Part shown: one piece after another, positions 1-8,024 of the stretch | Layout: each line of letters opens with the position of its first letter | Numbering within the stretch: position 1 is the first letter of the stretch | Origin: JBMYQA01 sp049600855 | Lineage (GTDB): Bacteria; Bacteroidota; Bacteroidia; Cytophagales; Flammeovirgaceae | Reading direction: 5' to 3' | Assembly: GCA_049600855.1 (NCBI GenBank) | Contig: JBMYQA010000197.1 | Span: forward strand, 1-11,409 | DNA: 11,409 nt | Notes under the pieces: model-generated | Databases searched by the model: none | Told to the model about the DNA's origin: nothing | What the model saw: the letters and a program-made list of their open reading frames with translations, nothing else | Program-made: the position numbers and the translations under genes

Positions 1-323
1 TTCCCATCGCTGTTTGAATAAAACGATGCTAATTCTGCTTTTGACCACTTACCATTAATTAACTTCATCGTATAAATTTTGTAATTTTCATTAGGCTTTC
101 TACGATTTAAATACAATTCGGTCATATCTTGATTAAAAGCAATTGCAGATTCATGAGCAAGTTCAGTTGAAATAACATCTGGTGCAAAAATCAAGGCGGT
201 ATCAATTGGGATTTGTTTACTAAACAAAGTAAGGTTTTTACTTTTTTGCTTGCAAGCACCAAGGTTCAGTAATAAAACTAAAATCAATACCTTTTTTACA
301 TGCTTTGGATATTTAATTTTCAT
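1..323 (-). CDS. Partial PD40-type beta-propeller lipoprotein (N-terminal 107 residues)
   Basis: The reading frame runs from ATG at 323 off the left edge of the window, so only the N-terminus is visible. Residues 1-24 form a bacterial lipoprotein signal: a basic start (MKIKYPKHVKK), a hydrophobic stretch (VLILVLLLNL) and a lipobox ending LGAC, with C24 as the lipidated cysteine. The mature part contains 'HESAIAFNQDMTELYLNRR' and 'YKIYTMKLINGKWSKAELA'. This is the pattern of PD40/WD40-like beta-propeller blades in Bacteroidetes lipoproteins, where a 'sF..D..elYf' strand is followed by a line of the form 'iy..k..nG.WskpE.l'. The protein is probably anchored in an outer or inner membrane. Its function is unknown; relatives are usually described only as propeller or TolB-like proteins. 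It follows the two-gene unit on the same strand, but a probable terminator and about 300 bp separate them, so it is likely transcribed independently. Confidence 0.72.
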   Translation of the reverse strand, partial: MKIKYPKHVKKVLILVLLLNLGACKQKSKNLTLFSKQIPIDTALIFAPDVISTELAHESAIAFNQDMTELYLNRRKPNENYKIYTMKLINGKWSKAELASFYSNSDG

Positions 324-618
324 GGAATATAATTCTTTGTTTTCGATGAATTTACAGTGATTGGTAACGGCTGTATAAACATCACTATTACGTTGATTTT
401 TCTACTAAAACTACTTTTAATGTGCTATATATCCAAATTGTCTGAAAGACTGCGTATTTGATTTTTACCCTGTATTGTAATATGAGTATAGATTTCAGTG
501 ATTTTGGATGGGTTATGACTCTAAGGAAACCAAAAAACCGCAAAAATCGGTTTGCTGCCTGATTTTCACGGGTTTTATTCTTTTGAAATCAACATATAAT
601 GCTAATAATCAATTCAAC
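324..618. other. Intergenic region without a convincing gene
   Basis: This stretch separates the stop of the 859-aa gene from the start of the lipoprotein gene. It contains the probable terminator at 532-553. I see no coding frame on either strand with protein-like composition. The open frame on the plus strand beginning at 508 overlaps the end of the 859-aa gene and looks accidental. A promoter for the lipoprotein gene should lie in 330-480, but I could not find a clear TAnnTTTG box there. Confidence 0.6.
532..553 (-). terminator. Probable intrinsic terminator of the two-gene unit
   Basis: Read on the minus strand, AAACCG (553-548) pairs with CGGTTT (540-535) around a 7-nt loop, ATTTTTG. 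A run of six T (537-532) overlaps the end of the stem. It lies about 65 bp downstream of the TAA of the 859-aa gene, a suitable place to end the transcript of the pair. The stem is only 6 bp with three G-C pairs, so it is not strong. Confidence 0.55.
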
Positions 619-3198
619 TTATCCTTCACCTCCTGCAGCACGCAGCACGGCCTCAATGATAAACTTTGTAAATTCATTGGAGCTAGCGAGTTGTGCACTT
701 TGGAAATCTTTATTTGAATTTGCTTCATTCGCAGCATTTTGAGTGGTATTACCCAATATATTTTGAAGCTGAGTGACAAGCTGTGAAGCGCCACTCATAT
801 CCCTAAATAAGTTTCCTGCCTGAAGTAGCCCCGCAAGTTCTTGCACCCCCGCCATATTGGGGAAGGCATCACCCTCCACCAAACTGATAATTTGCTGATC
901 AAACTCTGGACTTGTTAAGCCATCCGATGACTTTCTGCTCCTTAACAGTATTTCATTGATTTTAGGCCCTGGAGGATCTGGAATAGGCGAATCACTCCAT
1001 TTCCAAAAACGAGTAAAATCTATTTTTTCAGAAGCATTAAACCTGCCTAAAATGGCTTCGGCAAAAACGCCTCCTGTTGGGACGGCTACATGATCCTCTT
1101 CATCCCTTAACTGCGTAAACTCTTTCGCTTTCCATTGAAACCAGTGTGCCATGGCTTGAATATTGGCCTGTTCATTCAAACGAAAAACCACACAGTTGGC
1201 GTAAGTTCCCAATGGCGGAATATCGACTAAACCACTGATGTATTCATTATCCCAAGCGTAACCTGCCAAAGCCTGTGCCATTTCAGAAGGCGTAAAACTC
1301 ATCCAAACAGCCTGATTGTAGTAATCTTTGTCTAAATCGTTGATATCGTACAGATTATGATTAATATAGTTTCCTGTGAATGAGAGCAAGGTAATTCGCC
1401 CTTCTGACGAAGCATTACTCAACGTATGATTAAAACGAGCGACTATACTATCTGCTTTATGCGCATGACGAATTTCAAAAACAGTAGTAACCGTTTCTGG
1501 TAGGCTTTCAGCATCCCCAACCTCTATAACAAGCGCTTCTAAATATTCCATATCAACCCTACCATCCACATTAGATACCACGATTTGATCAAATCGGAAA
1601 TCGTATACAGCGGTTGGTGCTGCTGACTCCTCAATATGAATGCTTCTGCTCCCTTCACCTACTTGATGTATCGCATGTATTTTATTCAGCTTTACGGGTG
1701 ATGAGAAAATCAATTGGACATTCACGAATTGATAGCCATCTCCTGCGAGGTAAGTTTCTTGATTTTGGCCCTCAGGAGCCAATAAGTTTATTACTTTCAC
1801 ATAACCCAAAGCTTTTGCGATAATATCCTGATCTAAGCGACTTTTAGCCAATGGAATTAGGCGTTCGCGATACTTGTCAAGCAACGTAGTAAGTGGACTA
1901 AACTGAAAAGGGACAAATAAGCAAGGAGAAGCATTTACAGCCCGCAACCGAGTTTTATATATTCTTACGGTTTCATAGTAATGAACAGAAAGCGCGTGGG
2001 AATGATTGTAGTTTGTGATGATTCGCGTACGTGTAATTTCAGTTTCAGACTGTTTCACTTCTTTTACGGCACTGGCATATTTCGATCTGACTGAAGAGGC
2101 CACTTGTTGGGTAGAGCGCTTGAGATTTTGCTGAGCATCTGCTACCGCATTTTTAGTGCCTTCTGAAGATGAAACCGTAATACTTTTTGTATTGCTATTA
2201 CCAGAGGTCGTGGTGGCTCCAGAACTCCCAAACCCCAAAGTCCAACCACCTGCTTTTGCCCTAGAATACGTGTAGGTGTCTGTTTCAGTAGACGATTCTC
2301 CTTTTTGATCTTCAGTGATTGTACCATTGTAAATTTCATCCAGCGCGCTCTGTTGGGACAATTGGTTTTCTAAATTCTCCCGTTGTATTGTCGATTGATC
2401 AAGACTGGCCGACTGTTGCCTTTGCCATTCCACTATGGCAATTCGGGTACTTTCACCAGGAGCTAAAGGCAAACTGTGCGACAAGGATCCAAGGGATATG
2501 CCTTCTGGTGTCCAAGTTTGCTCAAATTCAACGGTAGCCCCAATAAAAGGCTCGTCTATTGTAAAGTGCTCAAAAGATTTGATCAATTCTACAGGATTGT
2601 TTTCAATTTCATCCCAATCGCGTTGCCAATCTCCTGTGATTTGTTGGGGAGTAACCCTAAAGTATTTTTTAAACGACTTAGTTTCACTCGCATAAATGCC
2701 TGATCGTGGCGTAAGCTCCTCTGAGTACTTCAATTCCTCAGTGTCTGGTGTAGCATATACCTCATTTAGAATGTATCTCGCTGCACGGAATGGTGGCCAC
2801 AGTGCTAACTCTCGAATGGAATTCACGTCAAGAGTTTGGGCTACTTCAGCGTAGTTTTGTGCTCCGATTCCATCCAATACTTCGATCGATTCTTGCTGCA
2901 ATTGGTAAGGAGTCAGATGCGCATAACTATTTTTCACCATATTGCGCCCTACTTGCTGATACCTTGCCAATACGGTATTTTCATTAGCAGCTGCCTCAGT
3001 GATCTGTTTGGCGTTATTGAATAATTGTGAGGTAGCTAGCTCAAAAACGGTATGTATGTGAAGCTTTTGCAAGACTTGCACCCTAGCGGCATCCATACCC
3101 AATAGAATGTTGGTAGATGCTTTGAGTAAGTCTTCCGGGCTCAAACCTATAAAGGTTAACTTTATATTTTCATAGATATTTTTAATATGATTCATCAT
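619..3198 (-). CDS. Large uncharacterised scaffold-like protein, short paralogue without protease domain (859 aa)
   Basis: Function not recognised. The protein aligns by eye over its whole length with residues 1 to about 880 of the neighbouring 1430-aa product. Residues 33-69 ('LGMDAARVQVLQKLHIHTVF', then 'ELAT') and 108-144 ('LDGIGAQNYAEVAQTLDV', then 'REL') look like helix-hairpin-helix-type modules. Residues 225-260 (EQTWTPEGISLGSL, then LAPGESTRIAIVEW) are highly conserved with the paralogue. Next comes a helical, coiled-coil-prone stretch interrupted by a Gly/Ser/Thr-rich insert (316-347), then 'TNYNHSHALSVHYYE' (395-409). Residues 430-700 are divergent and beta-rich. 'NASEKIDFTRFWKW' (721-734) and 'PIPDPPGPKI' (738-747) are conserved again, and the protein ends in a helical Ala/Asn/Gln-rich tail. 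There is no signal peptide or membrane segment, which suggests a cytoplasmic or leaderless protein. ATG ATG at 3198-3193 lies 10 bp after the stop of the upstream gene, so co-translation is likely. No Shine-Dalgarno sequence is obvious. Confidence 0.88.
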   Translation of the reverse strand: MMNHIKNIYENIKLTFIGLSPEDLLKASTNILLGMDAARVQVLQKLHIHTVFELATSQLFNNAKQITEAAANENTVLARYQQVGRNMVKNSYAHLTPYQLQQESIEVLDGIGAQNYAEVAQTLDVNSIRELALWPPFRAARYILNEVYATPDTEELKYSEELTPRSGIYASETKSFKKYFRVTPQQITGDWQRDWDEIENNPVELIKSFEHFTIDEPFIGATVEFEQTWTPEGISLGSLSHSLPLAPGESTRIAIVEWQRQQSASLDQSTIQRENLENQLSQQSALDEIYNGTITEDQKGESSTETDTYTYSRAKAGGWTLGFGSSGATTTSGNSNTKSITVSSSEGTKNAVADAQQNLKRSTQQVASSVRSKYASAVKEVKQSETEITRTRIITNYNHSHALSVHYYETVRIYKTRLRAVNASPCLFVPFQFSPLTTLLDKYRERLIPLAKSRLDQDIIAKALGYVKVINLLAPEGQNQETYLAGDGYQFVNVQLIFSSPVKLNKIHAIHQVGEGSRSIHIEESAAPTAVYDFRFDQIVVSNVDGRVDMEYLEALVIEVGDAESLPETVTTVFEIRHAHKADSIVARFNHTLSNASSEGRITLLSFTGNYINHNLYDINDLDKDYYNQAVWMSFTPSEMAQALAGYAWDNEYISGLVDIPPLGTYANCVVFRLNEQANIQAMAHWFQWKAKEFTQLRDEEDHVAVPTGGVFAEAILGRFNASEKIDFTRFWKWSDSPIPDPPGPKINEILLRSRKSSDGLTSPEFDQQIISLVEGDAFPNMAGVQELAGLLQAGNLFRDMSGASQLVTQLQNILGNTTQNAANEANSNKDFQSAQLASSNEFTKFIIEAVLRAAGGEG

Positions 3199-3208
3199 GC
3201 TTGTTCAT

Positions 3209-6200
3209 CTAAGGGTTCGGTATATAACTATCCATAATCTTATTATACTTAATTCTGAGGATACCCCAGAATACATACTCACCATACATGGGTTTCATTA
3301 CATCAAAAAAAGTTTCTCCTGTTGCTGGGTCTACACCTGCAAAATATTCTTTATACATTAATGCCCAGCGCTCTCCTGAATCATCTTTCTGTAGGTAATA
3401 CTTGCATTCTCCAAACTTATTAGCCTGAGTCGCATTCGTTGACATTACTTGCATGGTCATGTATTCTTCTTGACTCTTTGGCCCAACAATCATCTCTTTA
3501 ACTGGATCAGAAGAAATAAGGCATACATGTGTATGTGCTGTATTTCTAACATTATCATAAGTAAAAATCATGATGTCCCCACAGAATGCTTTCTGATTTC
3601 TACTTATGAAATCTATTTGCCCTGCTATTGCAGTGATATATGGGTCAAACTTTTTGAAGTCTGTTTGGTTTATCCACAACTTGTCATGTAAATTTTGATA
3701 GGTTTTTGTTCGAACTAAGAGCTGACCAATACCATGTTTTTTAAATAAAAAATCAACCACCTTTGGTTCTTCTAAAATAGCTATCGCAACACTCTCTCCA
3801 CAATAGAGAACCTTTTCATTCATACGGTTTTCTTTCTTCGCATAATACGAAAATTTCTGGGTAGTGTCTTTCAAAAATGAATTATCACGTTTGGCTATCT
3901 CCTTGGCAAATTCAATAGCTTTCCAGTAGCTTGGGCCATTTTTACAACTATCCGATACATCCTGTCCAGGTGGCATGGTATCCGATGCAGGTATTAAACC
4001 TTTTTGTCGATCTTCATCCGTTATAAATAAAAAAGCTGAAGATTTCTTATCTAAATAGATAATACGCCACTTGTCATAATTAATATTATTCTTGTTTGAT
4101 AGACGGGTAAAATCTTGGATAAAATCTTCATATTTTTCAAAATAAGCATAACCCTTATTTTCAGGATTAAACTGTGTTGGATCATCATCAAAATCTTCTC
4201 TAGTATCCCAAGGATTAAATACATGAAGCCATATTACATCACTAGCGTCTCTTTTTATACCGGCAACTACAACCGCATGTGATGGATTACCATCCACTGT
4301 AAACAGTAGCGGCCCATGATTCGTTAGCCAATCTTGGATTTGCTCTACCGATGGTGTTTCTGATTCTACAGTTAATGGTATATTGATAAAGCCATAAAAC
4401 GATTTTACATCCAACAAAACATCCCACCCATAAGAAGCTTCTAGACTGAACCCTAAGTTTTCTATTAATGTATTTGCATCAATGGGTTTATGGTAGTAGC
4501 TATATAACATAGCCATAGCCGCTGCCCAACAAGAAGTTTTGTTTGGCTGGGGTACAAGAGTGACGTTATATCTCACCAACCAAGTACCATCTGGCCCACT
4601 ATCAGACGAATTAGCAGAGGCATCTGCTCCATCTCCACCTCCCGAATTTGTCTCCCCTCCACTGGAAGAACCTCCTCCAGAAGATCCATTACCCCCTCCA
4701 CCAGAGTCTCCACCGGTATTGCTGTTTCCAGTACCTCCACCTGCTGCTCCTGCTGCAGCAGCTCCAGACATGGCAGCGGCTAATGCCTGCGTATCATCTA
4801 AGCCGAAAGACTCTGTCATAAAGTTCAGCAAGCCTCCTATTCGTGTGGCACTTCCTGTATTCTCATCTTTACCAAGTAAGAATTTCGCCATGTCGTTAAA
4901 TAGCTTCATTCTTGTCTTCATCAAATCCACATTCGCTTTTGAAGTTTCATTGCCAAGCTTGGAGGTGTACTCAGAAGCCTTAACGGCAGCAGCAATCGTT
5001 TCGTTGATAAAGCTCATATCCCTAAATGTATTAGGATTCCCTAAAGCTTGTGCCATGGCTTTCAAAAGCTGAAGCTCAGGAAACGCTTGCCCCTTTTGTA
5101 TATTGACAATGGGAGCTGAAAGACCTGTAGTGGATGTTTGGTCATCAGAGCCTCGGGAAGATACTGTGATTGGCGTAATTTTCGGTCCTGGTGGTTCTGG
5201 AATAGGGGCTTCTTGCCAATCCCAAAAACGAGTCACATCAATTTTCTCTGAAGCATTTGCTGTCCCCAACACCGCTTCAGCAAACACACCATTGGATGGA
5301 ATAGAAACCAGATCTTCTGTCTTTTTCACCTTTCGAAAATCTTCATCAAGCCATTGCTCCCACTCATCATTGGTTTGTGTATATTTAAAAATGGCATAAT
5401 TCCCATACACCCCCAATGCTGGTAGCTCAATCACATTTAAGAGCGGTTGCTGTTTATAGGCATATTTACTCAAAATCCTCGCCCACTGACCTGGAGAAAG
5501 GCTCATAATGATGGATTCCTTCACTAAACTTTCAATGCCTGCATCTTCAATGGTTGTGGAGTGATCGTTACTAAAAGAGATCAGATTATAGGTTTGCACA
5601 AACTTGTCCCCACTAGCTTGGAAGTTCCTAATCCGATTCTTGACCAAGATTGAACCTCGATCTCCATTCAGTTTATAGATGGTATCGTGAAGAAAGGGAT
5701 TGTCATTTTCTTTCTCAATTTGAATATTTATACCTGCAATATCAGCTACAGGCCTATTAATATTCTCAAAGGAAATCTTAGGTGTTCCTTCTATTACACT
5801 TAATCTAAGTATAATACCAGAATCAATATGGAGTATACGGAATGATGCGGAGTTTTCATCTCCCAACCAAAGGTACAGATGATGCGTTTGCTTATATTCC
5901 TCATGAGCAGCGGCATCAAATGGAGGCGCTTCTAATTTGATGTTTTTTCCATCTTTCATTAGTATTTCCACCCAATTTATCCTCAAATAAGAGTTGGAAT
6001 AGTTTCCAAGTAGCTTAAAATCAATCCGTTGTAATTTAGCAGATTTAGAAAAGTAATGGGTTTCATTGTCTCCTTGTCGAGCATTGATATTTATCCCCTT
6101 AATTGAAGACATTGACGTTTCTAGGGTCTTTTTTATCCCTTCATCAATTGCAGAATTCAGAACAGCTTTTTTAAAATGCTTAAATACGGGGCTGTTCGTA

Positions 6201-7501
6201 TCCTTCATGTCTAAACCCTGAATAGGGACGAATAGTACAGGCTCTGCTTTGACTGCTTGCACCTCAGTACGATAAATCTGTACTACTTCATAATAATGTA
6301 CAGAAAGTGGATGGGAATGATTGTAATTGGTAACAACGCGAGTTTGTACCTGCTCTCTTTCTGTTTGCTCTACTTCTTTTACAACTGAAACACGCTTGGC
6401 ACGTACCCCTGCTGCTACTTGTCGGGTAGTACGCGCCAACTGTTGCTGCGTATTATTGGTAATATCTCTGCGCCCTTTGGAAGAGGCTATGGAAAAACCG
6501 TTTGAACTACTGGTGGTAGTAGTACGGGTAATCGAACTACCTGAGCCGAAAAAACCTCCACCGCCTGCATAACTATGAGACCTCGTTTGCGCATTCATGC
6601 CCGTTTCTGACTGCCCCTCTTGAAACTCTGAAACTGTTCCATCGAATACTTCTTCCAATGCACTTTTCTGTGATAAATTATTCGCCAATTGTTCTTTTTG
6701 ATCTAATGACTCAGCCAGTCGAGCCGCTTCTCTTCTTTCCCATTCCACAATTGCTATCCGGGTACTTTCTCCAGGTGCGAGCGCCAAACTATGCACCAAA
6801 TTCCCTAAAGAAACTGAATGTGGAGTCCATGTTTGCTCATAATGTAACATTTTGCCCATCACGGGTTTACCAAAGGCATTTCTATTGGTATTAAAAGGAT
6901 CTATTTTTCGACCAATCAGATCAATCATCCCGCCAAAAGTAGGATTGTCATCAATGAATACCCGTTGAAAATATCTTTTCTCCACTGCATAACTCCGTGC
7001 TCTTGGTACTAAATCAGCTGGTGCATCGGGGTCTTCTTCACGAATATTATCCACATTGAATGTGTACTGAAGAATAAAACGAGCTGCTTGAAATACTGGC
7101 CAGAAAGCTAGGTCACGAATTATTTCGATACCTGTTATTTCTTTGAGTTGGGTCACTGTATCTACACCAACCCCATCAAGATGAATGATATCAAGTTCCT
7201 GCAATGCTTCTAAGGAAGCTTCTACTTTTCCATCTGATATCATTTCCCGTGCAGCACTCCCGAATAACGTATAGATGGACTCCGAATCCTCCTTTGCCTC
7301 GGCAATTTTCAATGCATTATTGAAAAAAGGCAAAGTAGCTAAATCAAAAACAGAGTAAACATGAAAATGCTCCAATAAAGCCGCCAATCTTGAATCAACA
7401 CTAATGATGATTAATGGGCTTGATTGAAGAATTTCATGAGGGGTTAAATGGAGGTGTTGGTCTTTTATGTAAGACCGATACGGACGATCTTGAAAGCTCA
7501 T
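3209..7501 (-). CDS. Large multidomain protein: paralogous scaffold region fused to papain-like (C70/AvrRpt2-like) cysteine protease and a second Cys/His domain (1430 aa)
   Basis: Residues 1-880 match the 859-aa product: helix-hairpin-helix-like modules (about 33-70 and 107-144), 'YEQTWTPHSVSLGNL' (221-235), 'LAPGESTRIAIVEW' (241-254), a Gly/Ser/Thr-rich insert (312-342), 'TNYNHSHPLSVHYYE' (391-405), a divergent beta-rich middle, and 'NASEKIDVTRFWDW' with 'PIPEPPGPKI' (749-775). Residues 911-971 are an Ala/Gly then Gly/Ser-rich linker. After it, Q985, C991 in 'TSCWAAAMAM', H1075 in 'SHAVVVAGI' and N1096 in 'NPWD' give the Q-C-H-N order of papain-like proteases. The sequence resembles the AvrRpt2/C70 and C39-like groups. 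Residues about 1188-1430 hold 'YCGESVA' (C1234), 'CGDIMIF' (1307-1313) and 'HTHVCLI' (1323-1329), possibly an NlpC/P60- or CHAP-like fold. No signal peptide is visible. It is the first gene of the pair. The protease call rests on motifs; substrate and role are unknown. Confidence 0.9.
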   Translation of the reverse strand: MSFQDRPYRSYIKDQHLHLTPHEILQSSPLIIISVDSRLAALLEHFHVYSVFDLATLPFFNNALKIAEAKEDSESIYTLFGSAAREMISDGKVEASLEALQELDIIHLDGVGVDTVTQLKEITGIEIIRDLAFWPVFQAARFILQYTFNVDNIREEDPDAPADLVPRARSYAVEKRYFQRVFIDDNPTFGGMIDLIGRKIDPFNTNRNAFGKPVMGKMLHYEQTWTPHSVSLGNLVHSLALAPGESTRIAIVEWERREAARLAESLDQKEQLANNLSQKSALEEVFDGTVSEFQEGQSETGMNAQTRSHSYAGGGGFFGSGSSITRTTTTSSSNGFSIASSKGRRDITNNTQQQLARTTRQVAAGVRAKRVSVVKEVEQTEREQVQTRVVTNYNHSHPLSVHYYEVVQIYRTEVQAVKAEPVLFVPIQGLDMKDTNSPVFKHFKKAVLNSAIDEGIKKTLETSMSSIKGININARQGDNETHYFSKSAKLQRIDFKLLGNYSNSYLRINWVEILMKDGKNIKLEAPPFDAAAHEEYKQTHHLYLWLGDENSASFRILHIDSGIILRLSVIEGTPKISFENINRPVADIAGINIQIEKENDNPFLHDTIYKLNGDRGSILVKNRIRNFQASGDKFVQTYNLISFSNDHSTTIEDAGIESLVKESIIMSLSPGQWARILSKYAYKQQPLLNVIELPALGVYGNYAIFKYTQTNDEWEQWLDEDFRKVKKTEDLVSIPSNGVFAEAVLGTANASEKIDVTRFWDWQEAPIPEPPGPKITPITVSSRGSDDQTSTTGLSAPIVNIQKGQAFPELQLLKAMAQALGNPNTFRDMSFINETIAAAVKASEYTSKLGNETSKANVDLMKTRMKLFNDMAKFLLGKDENTGSATRIGGLLNFMTESFGLDDTQALAAAMSGAAAAGAAGGGTGNSNTGGDSGGGGNGSSGGGSSSGGETNSGGGDGADASANSSDSGPDGTWLVRYNVTLVPQPNKTSCWAAAMAMLYSYYHKPIDANTLIENLGFSLEASYGWDVLLDVKSFYGFINIPLTVESETPSVEQIQDWLTNHGPLLFTVDGNPSHAVVVAGIKRDASDVIWLHVFNPWDTREDFDDDPTQFNPENKGYAYFEKYEDFIQDFTRLSNKNNINYDKWRIIYLDKKSSAFLFITDEDRQKGLIPASDTMPPGQDVSDSCKNGPSYWKAIEFAKEIAKRDNSFLKDTTQKFSYYAKKENRMNEKVLYCGESVAIAILEEPKVVDFLFKKHGIGQLLVRTKTYQNLHDKLWINQTDFKKFDPYITAIAGQIDFISRNQKAFCGDIMIFTYDNVRNTAHTHVCLISSDPVKEMIVGPKSQEEYMTMQVMSTNATQANKFGECKYYLQKDDSGERWALMYKEYFAGVDPATGETFFDVMKPMYGEYVFWGILRIKYNKIMDSYIPNP

Positions 7502-7541
7502 GGTTTTACAGGGATTTATTAAGAAAACTTTGGGTGATGAT

Positions 7542-7549
7542 CAAAAATA
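7542..7549 (-). promoter_or_regulatory. Candidate Bacteroidetes -7 box for the two-gene unit
   Basis: On the minus strand the sequence TATTTTTG fits the Bacteroidetes sigma-ABfr -7 consensus TAnnTTTG. It lies about 40 bp upstream of the ATG at 7501, leaving a plausible 5' leader. A TTG-type -33 element at the standard spacing is not clear: CTTGGGG occurs upstream, but a few bases too far away. The call rests on the -7 box alone. Confidence 0.38.
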
Positions 7550-7634
7550 AATGTGAATATATGTAAATAACCCCAAGTTATCTACTGCACACGCATAAGT
7601 TTCATTAGAGTTGAACATAAATTCAAATTACTTT

Positions 7635-7656
7635 AATATTAGCAGCCTCTAATATT
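7635..7656. repeat. Perfect 8-bp inverted repeat (hairpin)
   Basis: AATATTAG (7635-7642) and CTAATATT (7649-7656) flank a 6-nt loop, CAGCCT. It sits about 135 bp upstream of the 1430-aa gene, beyond the candidate -7 box, so it could be an operator or a weak transcription stop for read-through from the right. There is no T-run on the minus strand directly after it, which argues against a classical terminator. Confidence 0.35.
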
Positions 7657-7771
7657 TAAAAAGCCAATAACCCATTTATTAAAATCCTGCAAAAGAAGTG
7701 GGGTAGTGGAGTCGAGTTTAGATTTTAGGGGATTTGAAGGTTTTAAAAACCTCCATAAAGATGATAAGCAG

Positions 7772-7948
7772 TTAACCAAAAAGAGTGCGGTATTTGCGGC
7801 CTCCGCTGCTGTTAATGTGTCTTTTGTGGCTATACTTCGTTGCTATGGCATCAGCCACCGACTTCTTAAATAGCACTGCTATCCACCGTAAAATCAAGTG
7901 CATTAAGAATGTCTTATTCATACAGGAATTTACAGCTATTGAGATCAT
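7772..7948 (-). CDS. Possible short ORF or remnant, doubtful (58, 49 or 43 aa depending on start)
   Basis: An open frame ends at TAA 7774-7772. It could start at ATG 7948, 7921 or 7903. Its C-terminal part reads 'FKKSVADAIATKY', then 'SHKRHINSSGGRKYRTLFG', a basic tail that I do not recognise. It also overlaps an inverted repeat (7826-7858), so it may be an accidental frame through repeat-type intergenic DNA, or the 3' remnant of a decayed gene. No promoter or ribosome-binding site supports it. Confidence 0.2.
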   Translation of the reverse strand: MISIAVNSCMNKTFLMHLILRWIAVLFKKSVADAIATKYSHKRHINSSGGRKYRTLFG

Positions 7949-8001
7949 GTGACTGACAGAAGTTTTAAGCGCTTCATCACATTACGGCCAACGGTCTGGA
8001 T

Positions 8002-8024
8002 AAACTGCGTTTTTAATGCAGTTT
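8002..8024 (-). repeat. Hairpin immediately after the cupin-like gene
   Basis: AAACTGC (8002-8008) pairs with GCAGTTT (8018-8024) around a 9-nt loop, and the right arm touches the stop codon of the cupin-like gene. It may stabilise the 3' end or stop transcription. On the minus strand no T-run follows (the next bases are ATCCAG), so a Rho-independent terminator is not well supported. It could also be part of a cassette-end repeat of the kind seen after the neighbouring genes. Confidence 0.35.

Larger units (their letters stand above)
7502..8023. other. Intergenic region upstream of the protease-scaffold pair and downstream of the cupin-like gene
   Basis: This gap holds the likely promoter of the pair (7542-7549) and a perfect 8-bp hairpin, AATATTAG/CTAATATT (7635-7642/7649-7656). 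It also holds a short AGGTTTT/AAAACCT palindrome (7738-7752), a GTGGCT/AGCCAC stem (7826-7831/7853-7858) and a low-confidence short frame (7772-7948). The segment 7785-8000 is more GC-rich than the AT-rich 7502-7740, suggesting two sequence origins meeting near 7740-7780. No convincing full gene is seen. Confidence 0.5.

Noticed and set aside
619..794. 61-codon minus-strand frame overlapping the end of the 859-aa gene
   Set aside because: It is out of frame with the real gene, which has conserved sequence to its C-terminus; there is no independent evidence for it.
4539..5072. 177-codon plus-strand open frame rich in proline
   Set aside because: It is antisense to the Gly/Ser-rich linker and flanking part of the 1430-aa gene. 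The proline runs are the complement of the glycine-rich codons, with no family signature.
6327..6572. 81-codon plus-strand open frame rich in Cys, Thr and Val
   Set aside because: It is antisense to the conserved core of the 1430-aa gene, and its composition follows from the complementary strand.
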